Shown here: positions 15,019 through 25,704 of the stretch, one piece after another
Layout: every line of letters starts with the position of its first letter
Position numbering within the stretch: position 1 is the stretch's first letter
Assembly (NCBI RefSeq): GCF_027596085.1
Contig: NC_072460.1
Span: forward strand, 7,022,512-7,086,511
Length of the DNA stretch: 64,000 nucleotides
Direction of reading: 5' to 3'
DNA from: Anoplopoma fimbria
Taxonomy: Eukaryota; Chordata; Actinopteri; Perciformes; Anoplopomatidae
Position numbers and translations under genes: made by a program
Notes under the pieces: generated by a model
Seen by the model: only the letters and a program-made list of their open reading frames with translations
What the model was told of the DNA's origin: nothing
The model's database searches: none

Positions 15019-16744
15019 ACACAGGGCCTAGAAACATCCCACTCAAATCAGCCCTGCTTGATTTTTCTCTGGTGAAAAGAACTGCAGTGGACAATAACAT
15101 TATGACACACGGCAGTCTGCCTCCACACTTGTCGGTGTGTTGGAGGTGTGCTGGTCACGAACTACAGTAAGAGTCTGTCGCCTGCAGCTCTCCACCCAAC
15201 AGCTCGCTCTTTTTCTGTTTGCACCGTTCGTCCCCGCAGCATTTCAAACTGATCTGCTAATGTCCGTATCGGGTGGTTAGAGCTGCTTTTACCGAATAAA
15301 CAGCAGTGACATGGCGACGAACACGTTGCTTTTCCTTTTAATTGTTAACAATCAGGGAGTAAGCAGTATAAAATGAATACCCACAATTGTACATGTCTCA
15401 GCAAAGAGTAGTACCCCCAGCAGCTGGAAACCCACCATGATGTGTAAAATGTTTAACATGCTGTGTCCCATTGAGCATTATTTTTATTTATTTTTCAGAC
15501 GCCGTTTTGCTCAACAACATAGTGCAGAACTTCGGGATGTTGGACCTTGTGAAGAAGGTTCTGGCCAGTCACAAGAGCCAGATGGACCGCTACAGAGAGC
15601 AGTACACCCGCAGCCTCGCCGGTCAGTACAAGAGTCATGAGAAGCTAGGACCCTGCATGCAGATGATGTGTTGGTTATGTTTATGTTTATTTTATTTGCA
15701 CAATAGAAAAATAGAAAGAAAAAAAAAAACATAACATAGATAAATAATATTACAGTGCAGGAAGAGGAAGAAAGCCCACTGGGCTTATTTGAAGCCTCCA
15801 CCTATATAATATACTATAACCAATACCAAACAACATTACATTACATTACATTACATTTAGCAGACGCTTTTATCCAAAGCGACTTACAGGAAGTGTATTC
15901 AACATAGGTATTCAAGAGAACTACTAGTCACCAGAAGTCATAAGTGCATCTCCTTTCTTAAACAAGCATCTTAAAGCATAAACCAGAGCAAAAGTATAGT
16001 GCAGAGGCAAATTACTACGAAAACAATAATTGCAACAGACTAATACGAATATAATAAGTGCTACAAACTACTACGAATAGGATAAGTGCAGTAAACGAAT
16101 ACGAATTCAATAAGTGCAGCGAACTGATACGAATACAGTGAGTGCAACAACTAATACGAATGGGGTTGTCTCCCTCTGCAGCTCTGGAGCAGCAGTGTGA
16201 CGAGCACAGGAAGCGGGCCAAGGAGCTGAAGAGCAAATCCCAGCACCTCAACAACGTCCTGATGACCCTCACCCCGGTCCCCGCACTGCCGGCTCCTAAG
16301 CGCCCGCGGCTGACCCGCGCCGTCTCCGGCCCGGCCTCGGTCAACATCGCCCCCACCCAGATCACCCTGCCGCTCAGCCAGCTGACGGGCCTTCCCCTCG
16401 GCAAGGTGCTGACCATGGCGGGGGCCCAGGCCGGCGCCAACCTGGGCGGCTACACCTTCCTGACCTCGTCGCTCTCCGGGTCCGAGCTGGGGGTCGACGG
16501 CTCCAACCTGACCCTGCTGTCGGCGGGGTGTCAGGACGGCGCTGCTGGCGGCTTCGTCAAGGTGATGGGCCCCCAGTTCCAGCTGGTGACGCTGCCGGCC
16601 GCGTTGCAGAGCTTGGCCGCCGCGCAGCAGGTGGTTGGCAGTGTCGGCGTGGCGGACGCCACTGCAGATGAGCCGCAGGAGGACGGCTACGAGGAGAGTC
16701 AGCCAGAGCAGGAGGACGGGGAGCAGCCGGGAGAGCAGCAGTGA
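12754..16744 (+). CDS. gmeb2: Glucocorticoid modulatory element-binding protein 2 (SAND domain), nine coding exons
   Basis: Coding exons: 12754-12896, 13021-13106, 13266-13390, 13500-13603, 14250-14407, 14665-14733, 14842-14979, 15499-15621, 16182-16744; total 502 codons plus stop (human GMEB2 is 530). Residues about 77-165 form the SAND DNA-binding domain, with FVCPGINVKC, the KDWK signature at 139-142 and KVCSNTCRSTKIDL. The region spelling NNIVQNFGMLDLVKKVLASH and LEQQCDEH-RAKEL is a coiled coil for GMEB1/GMEB2 pairing; it matches GMEB2, not GMEB1. The last exon has the nuclear-signal-like KRPRLTRA and an acidic Gln/Glu-rich end. GMEB proteins bind ACGT-type half-sites and modulate glucocorticoid induction. 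Start: first ATG after the exon acceptor, in good context. The junction codon at 14407/14665 gives Leu where human has Val. Confidence 0.95.
13604..14249 (+). other. gmeb2 intron 4
   Basis: Non-coding. Contains a TA run followed by a TTA run at about 14060-14096; no recognised mobile element. Confidence 0.7.
14814..14837 (+). repeat. (GT)12 tract directly before gmeb2 exon 7
   Basis: The GT repeat ends four bases before the exon 7 boundary (TCAG at 14838-14841). It replaces most of the pyrimidine tract. See the complementary (AC)n at 14987-15015. Confidence 0.92.
14987..15015 (+). repeat. (AC)14 tract just after gmeb2 exon 7
   Basis: Begins seven bases after the exon 7 donor at 14980-14981. 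Complementary to the (GT)n tract before the same exon. Confidence 0.92.
15016..15498 (+). other. gmeb2 intron 7 remainder
   Basis: No ORF, repeat family or RNA gene recognised between the AC tract and exon 8. Confidence 0.6.
15833..16170 (+). repeat. Dispersed repeat with six-unit tandem array in gmeb2 intron 8
   Basis: An ACATT run (15833-15858) leads into TTTAGCAGACGC plus TTTTATCCAAAGCGACTTAC, a teleost repeat of unsettled class. From about 16006 a tandem array of about 28-base units, each with TACGAA and AAGTGC, runs for about six copies to 16165, within 20 bases of the exon 9 acceptor. A decayed copy of the head sequence is near 2510-2560. Confidence 0.75.
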
Positions 16745-17069
16745 GACAGAGGACAGCTGGCCTCTCCCCCGGTCCCACAGCTCGTTATCGCCTTCATTTC
16801 AATAATTCTAGACGCTGGACTGAACGTGGACGGATGAAGGGATTGTCCACATTTTGACTTTTACACATCAGCTCATGCTCGGTGTTCATTTGTCATTCAA
16901 CATGTCCTTCAATTTTCAAGATACCTAACTTTATCTTGTGGCATCTGGTGTGAGCGGTGCGTGATGTACTGTAAATATGTATTGGTAACTAATATATTTG
17001 ATACAGCTGTTTCTGTAGGGAGTTATTCCATATAGGCTGGAAAAGAAAACCAGTGTTGTTTAGTTTGAT

Positions 17070-17075
17070 AATAAA
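17070..17075 (+). terminator. gmeb2 poly(A) signal
   Basis: AATAAA about 325 bases after the gmeb2 stop codon, just before the minisatellite. It is the only canonical signal seen in this stretch. Confidence 0.75.
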
Positions 17076-17104
17076 CGCTCCGTTTTCAAGAACAAAATGT
17101 GTTT

Positions 17105-17476
17105 CACTATATACAGTAAATATGAACGTGTTTCACTATATACAGTAAATATGAACGTGTTCTTTCACTATATACAGTAAATATGAACGTGTTTCACTAT
17201 ATACAGTAAATATGAACGTGTTTCACTATATACAGTAAATATGAACATGTTCTTTCACTATATTCAGTAAATATGAACATGTTCTTTCACTATATTCAGT
17301 AAATATGAACGTGTTTCACTATATACAGTAAATATGAACGTGTTCTTTCACTATATAGAGTAAATATGAACGTGTTCTTTCACTATATACAGTAAATATG
17401 AACGTGTTCTTTCACTATATAGAGTAAATATGAACGTGTTCTTTCACTATATACAGTAAATATGAACGTGTTCTTT
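17105..17476. repeat. 12-copy minisatellite after gmeb2
   Basis: Twelve units sharing CACTATATACAGTAAATATG and a GAACGTGTT(CTT)T end; four are 29 bases and eight are 32 bases. Substitutions occur at fixed sites (TACAG / TAGAG / TTCAG; ACGTG / ACATG). The array begins about 30 bases after the poly(A) signal. Confidence 0.95.
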
Positions 17477-18835
17477 AGTGACAAATAGAGAAAACTGGAT
17501 CGTATATTTTAAAGCTTTTTTATTTTTTTTTAAATGAGCTCAAAGTCAATTTCCGAGCTTAAACCAGGATGTCTTCATCAAACGGCTCCGTTGTCATGGA
17601 AGCGTCTCGGCTGTGGTCACATCCCACTAACTACTACTATAACTATTCTAAATGTGGAGAGTGAGGGACAATGTTTCAAACACTAATATTGTGTTTCCTA
17701 TTAAGGAACGTGATCTTGACCATCGGGCTACATTAATATAAACATTTGCCACATAGAAAGTATATGAGATACATATTATGTAATATCCTCTTTGCATTTC
17801 AGCACCAGTCAGGTTGGCAGCTATGTTCTCTTCATCTAGTGCGGCATTGGATTAAAACAAAGGTTTAAAAAAAATAAATAAAGGGTGTTTAAAGAAGTGT
17901 ATAAAGTCATAATGCAGAAGACACGTTGAGGCCTTTTATCATTTCAGTCTATGTTGTGCTTTGTCCACCAGAGGGCGCATCGCTCTCCTTCGTTCAGACT
18001 GCATCAGGTTTCATCACGTGTTTCACAATTCAGCTTTATTGGGCTCCTAAAAAAAAAAAAAAAAAAAAAAAGAGGTTCTTGGATTCTTTACGCACAATAA
18101 TGCGCTTGTTTTTGTTTCATGATAAAAAAAAAATAATAATAATAAGGAAAGTGAACTATGTGTCTCTGAAACAACCATTTATGATTGATGGACGCCAACA
18201 AGAGAGGGGAAAAAAATACCAAAACGTGAATTTATTTAGAATTTTGAAGGATATATCGTTCTAAAAAAAAATTAAAAATATAAAATAATTATTATTATGC
18301 AGGAACACTTTAAATGAGTCGGCTGGTGAAACGCAGTTTTTGCTCAGACCATTTGCTGTGATTTGCCGCCAATAGTTTCCTTACCAAATATGTTTTGTGG
18401 TAAGATCATTCAAATTTTTTCGTTTTGAGTTTATTATTATTATTATTATTATTTATCTTCAAACTCACATCAGAAAAAATATTAAGAGAAATATTCGTTT
18501 TTAAAATATTCTGGATACATTTGGCACAAAAGTAGGCATCTCATTATTATTATTATTATTATTATATGTACCATTATTCCACTTAAAATATGAACCAAAT
18601 TAACAATTCAAGTTAAAAAAAATATATTTAAAGTGCCTCTCAGTTTAAACATGAGGTATATACCGAATTTAAGAGTTTCTTCATATCTTGTTATTTTATT
18701 TAAGACATATAGTCCAGTATCCTCCAGTTATGATTCTATCAATAGTGGGGGAAAAAAATAAACTTGCCAACATGCTGAAGGGAGTTTGGGGCTAAAATCA
18801 GTCCTTCTAAGTCGTTGGGCAAACAGGAAAGTGGT
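17477..18835. other. Interval between convergent gmeb2 and pdyn
   Basis: AT-rich, with ATT triplet runs near 18432-18453 and 18543-18564 and an A run at 18050-18071. No ORF, RNA gene or mobile element recognised. Confidence 0.6.
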
Positions 18836-18871
18836 TTTATTCATGGTTTTATTAAACAAGCATCATTTATT
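18836..18871 (-). terminator. Cluster of three pdyn poly(A) signals
   Basis: AATAAA on the minus strand at 18871-18866, 18853-18848 and 18841-18836, about 200-235 bases after the pdyn stop codon. Cleavage is expected just below 18836. Confidence 0.65.
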
Positions 18872-19069
18872 GAATGACAGACATATGATGCCAATTACAG
18901 AGAGATGAGAATTCCTTTTTTTTTTTTTTTACACAGAAGAAGGCAACCGAGCTGGCTGTAAGCAATATAGGCAGGCATAATGATACTTTCTGGATAAATG
19001 GTGGCATATCAAGTGAACCTGCACAAGTTCTTTGTAGTTTTTTTTTATTCTTTGTCGTTCGCAGTCCAT

Positions 19070-20159
19070 CTATAGGCTCAGGTCGTCGTAGGAGTAGTAC
19101 GGCTCCTCCACCGAGCGCACCGAGATTTTGAAGTGGCGGCGCAGAAAGCCTCCGTACCGCTTGTCCCACTTCAGGTTGTTCAACTTCGGTCGGATCCGCC
19201 TCATGAACCCCCCGTAGCGCTTCTGCAGCTCCTCGGGCTCCTGGCTCTCCGTCTCTGCGGAGCTACTCCTCTTTGACTTGGGGCCAAATTTGCGTAAAAA
19301 GCCGCCGTAACGCTTCACCAAACCGCGGAGCGCCTGCTGCTCCTCCTCCGCCGCGTCGTCGTCCGGCTGCTCCTCCGCCTCCCTCTCCTCCGCCTCCCTC
19401 TCCTCCAGCCTCTTCAGCAGGTCCTCGTACTTCTTGGGCAGCGCCGCGGCCTTCAGCACGTAGTTGTCGCGCCACGGAGAGGCAAAGATGTTGTTCTTGT
19501 TCTTGTCGATCCTCTTGATGAAGCCGCCGTAGCGCTTGACCAGGTCCGCCTGCTGGCTCTCCTCCTCCGCCGCCGCTTCGTCCTGGCTGAAGTCCGCCAG
19601 ACCCGGAGTCCGGTCACAGCCCTCCAGCTGCCCCTCGCACTCCGAGCTGCATGACTGCGGATCACAAAGGGGGGGGGGATAGAAGTCAACTTTACACCTT
19701 GTTTGTGTTTGTTGAATAGCAGGTCTCAGTGTTAGTTTGAGCATCTTACACCACAATCTGAACCCCGATCTCCTCCCTTACGTTCCCCCCTTAAGTGCCT
19801 TTAAGTCCCGGTGAGTGCTGTCACCACACACTCTGCGTGTCCAAAGCCCGGAGGGGGTTCAAGCCTAAGATTTTTACGCACACCGTATTAGAAGCCTATT
19901 AGGCTGTACGTTCATTTAGACTGACACATTTGGCATCTTTAACTTAAATTTAACAAAATGAAGCAAATAAGTTCTGTTGGCAACAACAATTTGACCTGGA
20001 TGATCAGTCTGCGACCACCAAGTAGAAGTCAGAAGTTAACCCAAATCCAGTTTAGGCGTCAACAGCCTTTCATTTTAACACACAACTGACTTAAAAATGC
20101 AATAAAATGCAATAAAATCCCCCCCAAAAAAATCTCCAAACAGCAGCATTTTGTATATA

Positions 20160-20209
<50 letters not shown>

Positions 20210-20346
20210 GTCTCCGGTCTTACCAGGCTGCTGAAGGCGGCGTCGGGGCCAAGGATCTTCTGCACGCATTTCTCGCACTGCGTGGAGCAGTCAGCGCGGA
20301 TGGAGGGCGCTAGGCTCAGCATCAGCACCAGCACATGCCACTCCAT
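19070..20346 (-). CDS. pdyn: Prodynorphin, opioid peptide precursor
   Basis: Two coding exons, 20346-20224 and 19654-19070, joined in phase 0, give 235 residues. Residues 1-18 are a hydrophobic signal peptide, followed by six Cys (20, 24, 27, 43, 47, 54) in the usual opioid-precursor N-domain. Four opioid cores are each preceded by KR: YGGFI (83-87, then KR), YGGFLRKFGPKSKR (157-170, alpha-neoendorphin-like), YGGFMRRIRPKLNNLKWD (188-205, dynorphin A-like, then KR) and YGGFLRRHFKISVRS (208-222, dynorphin B-like). Prohormone convertases should cut at the KR pairs; the peptides act on kappa and other opioid receptors. An acidic EEREAEE repeat lies at about 125-136. The RIRPKL and FLRRHFK features exclude proenkephalin. 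Confidence 0.95.
20167..20207. repeat. (CT)n microsatellite beside pdyn splice donor
   Basis: About 20 CT units; on the transcribed strand (GA)n starts 17 bases after the first coding exon's donor at 20223-20222. Confidence 0.93.
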
Positions 20347-20666
20347 TCTTCACCAGATCCCCGGCACACGCAAACAAAACACGCACACAAAAAAATGAAA
20401 ACAGAGGCAGTGAGTGTCCAGGCTCGATTTTGCGTGAATTACTGTAGAAATTCACTTGCACTCAATAAAAATACTTTTTTTTTTTTTCCTGTCAACACTC
20501 AGTCAGTTTTGATAACAGCTCGTTGAAGAACACGATGTTGTTATTGATCATGTGGACCTGTGCGCAGTGCGTAATGGCGCACTGGAGCCCAGAGAAACAT
20601 GAAGCGTGTCTTCACTCCAGACGGGTGAAAAGACAGTAAAGTTAAAGAAAAGTGTGGAGTCTGTAC

Positions 20667-20846
20667 CTCAGGAGTTGGGACAGATACTTCCAGCCGTAGT
20701 AAGACTTGCAGAGGCGCATCTACCATCAAACGTCCGCCCTCCAACTCTTCGTGTTTCTCTTGGCGGCTCGTCTCCTTGGCTTTTTATCGCCGGAGACTGG
20801 GCCGTGTCACCGTGGCGCATCAGAGCAGCTCCTCACGAGGACCAAT
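20667..20846 (-). promoter_or_regulatory. pdyn core promoter and non-coding exon 1
   Basis: Minus strand reads GCGATAAAAAGCC at about 20790-20779, a TATA-like element. A CCAAT box occurs on the plus strand at 20842-20846 (ATTGG on the gene strand), about 55 bases upstream. Start of transcription is predicted near 20755. A good donor, CCTGAG|GTACAG, at 20667/20666 would end a non-coding first exon of about 90 bases, spliced to the exon with the start codon at 20346. Confidence 0.65.
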
Positions 20847-21402
20847 GGGAGGGGACATGTGCTGCGTGAATGAAAACCCACCGCCTCTCCGCGTCGGGAG
20901 GGTTTAAAAAAACCAAAAAGAAACCAACAACGCCCACACGCAGTTCATCCCATCGGCGGATCATCACCATCACCATCATCACCATCATCATTCCATCTCT
21001 CGGGGGCCAAAACCTGTGCTGTAAAAAAACAACAACAACAACACACTGACATCAATGAACAAAGTCTCTTTTTCACTGAGACTGAGAAGAAAGTGTAACC
21101 TACAAGAGAGACTTAGAATTAAATAGAAGACCATGATCTATGATTAAAAAATAAATGATACTTATGCAGTCATTATAAGGCTGGTTTGGTGGCCCTCAGC
21201 CCACACCTTTTCTTTTTTTCGGCTACATGAGTGTAGTGGAAAAACCTTTGAACACAACACCGACATTATCACAAATAAATGAGTTAACTTTGTAGTTCAT
21301 ATAACAAACAGGGGACTATTGTCACACCTAGCTGTTTTGGAGTAGCATGATCATTTATCTGTAGCGTTTGTGTCGCCCTGATGAATTCAAGTCCACTATT
21401 AA

Positions 21403-21435
<33 letters not shown>
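20847..21435. other. pdyn upstream flank
   Basis: Contains a CAT-triplet run at about 20961-20992, an AAC run near 21029 and a TA run at about 21405-21434. No gene recognised. Confidence 0.5.
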
Positions 21436-21436
<1 letters not shown>

Positions 21437-21439
21437 CGA

Positions 21440-21775
21440 TTCCTGAGTCACCCATTGGTTTGTGGACTTCGGTTTTGAAGCCTCGAGTTCAGCATTTAGG
21501 CCGTTGCCATTTTGGGGTTTTTTTGCAACCAGGAGTGACACGATGAACTAAGTACAACCTTAAGCAGAACAATACATTTTTAGGGTTCAAAAATGTTGAA
21601 GTTTCACACCGTGAAAGGGTTAAAGTTGTAAGAGAAAAACACAGACAACTCCCAGACTGGACAAGGCTGTAGTAGCAAAACTGTCAATCAAAAAGGTAGC
21701 CACGCCCTAAAGCATACCCTGCTTTATGGTCTATTTGACTCTAAATGGGACCATCATTTACTAAATAAACATCTT
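21440..21775. repeat. Dispersed teleost repeat, copy 1
   Basis: On the minus strand it contains CTCGAGGCTTCAAAACCGAA, then GTCCACAAACCAATGGGTGA; the plus strand continues with TCAATCAAAAAGGTAGCCAC and TTTGACTCTAAATGGGACCA, phrases recurrent in percomorph genomes. A shorter copy is at 25580-25680. Class unknown. Confidence 0.6.
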
Positions 21776-23926
21776 GCTGTATTGAGGAAGGAAGGGAGGG
21801 TCCTGGCTTAACGTTATGGGGCAACCGACCCCCTGTGGTCCCCCCTAGGACCGCCCCTGTTTACATTGTTTAGGTCTTTAAGACTTATTTCTTACAACCT
21901 GCATTCTCATTAGAGAGAATGCAGGTTTAAGACACTTCAGCATTGGCTTTTAGACCCTGAGGTCGCTGCCTGGTTATTAAAGATTTCTCACTAAAAACAG
22001 CTTCCTGCTGCGGGTGGTTAACGACAGCGCTGAGACTGAACCAAAACAGTAGAGTCACGGGCTGTAAAACCAAAAGATGAGCCAAAATGCTCCACTGAAC
22101 CCAAGGGAACTTTAGTGTTGGTGATAAGTCAGAGGGTTTGCTTAAAGGCCTTAGTATGCTTAACTTATTACATTTAAAGACAAGTGCTTTTTAACAGTAT
22201 CTTTTCCAAACGGCAACACTCGAAGGTGGAGTGAAGTCTCGATGCAATGAATTACGCTGCACACTTTCTGACAGTCCCTCAAAGTTATTCAAAATGTTGC
22301 AATGGCAGTAAGTAGTTCTGTGAAGAGCTTGAATTTTAACCCCCGCCTACTTTCATACCTTTGCACACCTGACCAATCACTATATTAATTGGGCGTGATT
22401 ACCCCTGCTTTGAGGCCATGTGAAGGAAATTTCGGACATTGCTTAACGATCCAAGCCAAAACTATGAAGCATGCTTGCCCCTTAAGCACAATGCTTCTCG
22501 GAACTCAAGAGGGATGTTGACTGTTTTGCTAAACCTGGCCTTGTACCGTTGACTTTTTCCTGAGGCGCAGTTTTATATAGTTCAGCGCCTCTTTGTTTGG
22601 GTGATGATGCAACCAGAAGAGTTTCATGTTGATCCAAAAGCAAGTGCAAGGTTTTCACCCAACAGCGACAATGATGCACCACATGTGTCGGGTACTAATG
22701 GTTTCTTGATCTGAGTGGAATACGCTCACTCCTCCCTCGCCAATATCGGGCAAATCTACACCTACCGTGTGTCATCATTGCATTTGTGCGGTGTTGTGCG
22801 GTCGGTGAATGCCTTCAGGCCACTTTGTGTTTGATATAAGCAGCGAGCGAGGTCAGCGAGTGCTCTGTGGGAGGGCCCCTGGTGAAATGATCCACACATG
22901 ACAATCGGGGGCCTTCTCCCATTTCAAGGACGAAGCTCATTGATAGACCAAGGCTACACTGTGGGGCCTACTTATCTATGTTTTAGTTGACGGATGAAGA
23001 GAAACCTTGGGCGTGCGACTGACTGGAGCTACACCGATGCAGTCCACGAGTGCTTTTCACTCTGGTATGACAGCACGTGTTTCCTTTTGATTGCTTTTGA
23101 TATTTCTTCCACCAAGATAAGAAATCATTTCTTGGTTTGCTGATGTTAAAAGTGACATTACACTCCTGTTAACAATGTGATATTTGATTCTATTTGCACT
23201 TTTCTTTTCAGCTGGTTTTCACTTCACTTTTCACTTGGAGATAAAAAGTCATCTCTGTAATTACCATGACAACTGTGTTCAACATGTCATCACTTACTAC
23301 ACTGTGACGGCGCTATGTTCCTCTAGTTGGTTGAAGGTGCTGCCGTGCAATACTCAGGGGGCTGACGCTTTCTCTAATTAAAATACATCCTTTCAACACA
23401 CAGAACACTCACATAGCCAAACTGCAGTATTCACATGCTGGTGGCAGGGCTTAAGCACAAGGATTTAAGTCACGAGTACAGTCTCTCTGTTAGTACGTCC
23501 AACACTCTGGTCCAGAGCAAGATAGCCCCGATCTTATCTACATAAACAGGTTCTACATTCAACGGAACAGGATTTTGGTATCTGAAGCGTTCTGGTTTTC
23601 CATTTGTTGTCTGAATAGTATTAACCAATAAAGTTTGCGTAGGCTTTGCTTGAGTGCAGGTGAACAGTCCGTCTGTAGAGAAAAGGAGCATTTGCTGAAA
23701 TGCAATTAATGAACCAATTTTTATTGCTTGTAAACTGGCTACTTGAGAAACAACGCGGTCGAACACGCCGTCTCTCAACTCTCACTCCAGTTTCGCATCT
23801 CAAGTTGCCAAGCGTGTAGGAAAGGTCTTGGCCTGAATATCTGCTGGCTTACAACAGAAATATTTTTAACGTCAGAATAACTAAGGAGCTGATTGGGAAC
23901 TACAGTTAGTGACACAGAGAAGGACA
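21776..23926. other. Intergenic, no gene recognised
   Basis: Mixed-composition sequence. The short ORFs show no recognisable domain. A perfect 14-base inverted repeat (CATTCTCATTAGAG / CTC..GAATG type) is visible near 21901-21926. Confidence 0.5.
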
Positions 23927-24272
23927 TGCCCCCATGTCCATCAATTGGACTACTATGGAGAGAGTCAAAAGCTTCAGGCTCCTCTGGGTTCATATCAGTG
24001 AGGACCTGACCTGGACTCACCACACTGACATTGAATGTGTTGTATCTCTGTTATGTTGTTCATTCTGTACACATGACATCTATTGCATTCTGTCCATCCT
24101 GGGAGAAGGATCCCTCCTCTGTCGCTCCCCCATCGATTTCTTCCTTTTTTCACCCTGTTAAAGGTTTTTTTAGGGGAGTTTTTCCTGTGTGTACAGCTTG
24201 TTAAAGCCCTCTGAGGCACATTTGTAATTTGTGATTTTGGGCTATACAAAATAAATTGAATTGGATGGAACA
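23927..24272 (+). mobile_element. LINE 3'-end fragment
   Basis: The start reads MERVKSFRLLWVHISEDLTW, the thumb region of a fish LINE reverse transcriptase; after a deletion it passes to the 3' end with GGGAGTTTTTCCTGTGTG, TTAAAGCCCTCTGAGGCA and the tail AAATAAATTGAATTGGA. This is the 3' part of a CR1/L2/Rex1-like element; clade not fixed. Confidence 0.75.
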
Positions 24273-25539
24273 ATGGTGGAACCATGGTGGTTAAAAGAAA
24301 TCAAGATTGCCTCTCTGGTGAGAAAGTCTAAATGTTGTTGTTGATCTGTATATCCACCTCACTGTCCTTCCTCTGAGGACTCTACTCTCTATCACTCTAT
24401 ATGGACATCACCTGACGGGCAAAAGCCAGAATTTGTTTGGCTGCTAGTCAGACAGTCGTTCCTCCTGGGAGGACAATCTGTAAAGGGCATCTTACTCAGG
24501 AAACCTTAAAACTCTTCACAAAATCTTTTTTCTTTTTACAGCCAGAAGTTCCTGTTTTTCTGTCGCCTTTTAAACCCAATTGTGTGTGATGTGACTAATC
24601 ACTTCCTGGCCCGTGGACATATGACGGCTACAGTTTGTCGATTCAAAGCCTGAGTTGTATCGACAAGCTCTTTTGTTATTTCACAGCAGTCGGTAAGCTT
24701 TCTCCCTGCGTAGAGAAGAACTGACCCTGAACATTTTCAATGCAGTGCCTCCTTACAATGCAAGACAAAAAAAATCACAAAGTAACCCTCATGGGTAGGT
24801 ACTGGAATGATAGAGAGTAGAACATAATAGTTACTATGGTGACCGTGGTATACTTCTTCAGCATTTCTGGGGGGGGGTTTCGGGGAAATCCTGGTTCTAC
24901 TCTGGACATCTTTCTTTGCTTTTTTTTCCTAACCTGACACAAAGATGCTGGAATATATAACTGTTCTTTTTTTCCCTTTTTGTTTTTACCAGCATGTCAT
25001 CCTGACAGACTTTTTAGCTGAATAGACTGGACTTCTTGCAGTGACATTCTTTGTATAGGTATGGTTACCTCTGATGAAGAATGATCATACGTAAGTGTTC
25101 CAAGCAGCAACCTCCAGGGATGCGCTTCCTTGAACGGCGACTTGAGGCTGACTCCAAAAGCAAATCAATCCCCGTAGAGGCCCATGGTAAAATGCCCGAT
25201 TTTACAGCAGAAAAGTTTACGAGGTTGGGCTCCACAGCTAATTTCCCTCTTCATTTATACAGGGGCTGAATTTTTATATAAATCACCTGTTTACATTATA
25301 TTTAGTGCAGGTCGAAACAGCGGTGTTGTACCGCAGTTGGCTCTGCTAAAAGAAAATCGAAGGAGTCAACTATTAATTATTTTCTGGTAAGTAATACAAA
25401 CAAACTTGTGAATTGGCCTCCGAATTAAAATCACAGCATGAATTTGTGGATGCACCTTGATAACCAAGCTTGCTAACTATTGCAGCATTAGCTGCTAACT
25501 TAGCTTTTATCGTGCTAACAGTGCCTGCCCCTGCTGGGC
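24273..25539. other. Intergenic, no gene recognised
   Basis: No ORF with recognisable similarity and no repeat family identified. Confidence 0.5.
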
Positions 25540-25579
25540 CTCGCTTTTCTCCAGCTCCACCCTCTCGTCCAAATATGGT

Positions 25580-25680
25580 CTCTTCCAGATTCCCAAAAAA
25601 ACAAGATGGCGACGGCCAAAATGCTGCACCAGGCTTCAAAACGGTAGTCCACAAACCGATAGGTGACGTCATGGTGACAG
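25580..25680 (+). repeat. Dispersed teleost repeat, copy 2
   Basis: Contains AACAAGATGGCGACGGCCAA, GGCTTCAAAACGGTAGTCCA and CAAACCGATAGGTGACGTCA, corresponding to the inverse of 21440-21530. Confidence 0.6.
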
Positions 25681-25704
25681 TACACAAGACTTTAATATCT
25701 ATCA

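Noticed and set aside
16015..16440. 141-residue minus-strand ORF
   Set aside because: Antisense of the tandem array and gmeb2 exon 9.
12754..16744. Assignment as gmeb1
   Set aside because: The segments NNIVQNFGMLDLVKKVLASH, KIMDSGELDFYQH and LEQQCDEH fit GMEB2; GMEB1 differs at these places.
19263..19689. Arg/Gly/Glu-rich ORFs overlapping pdyn
   Set aside because: Shadow frames of the GC-rich pdyn exon; the pdyn frame has the opioid cores and correct splice sites.
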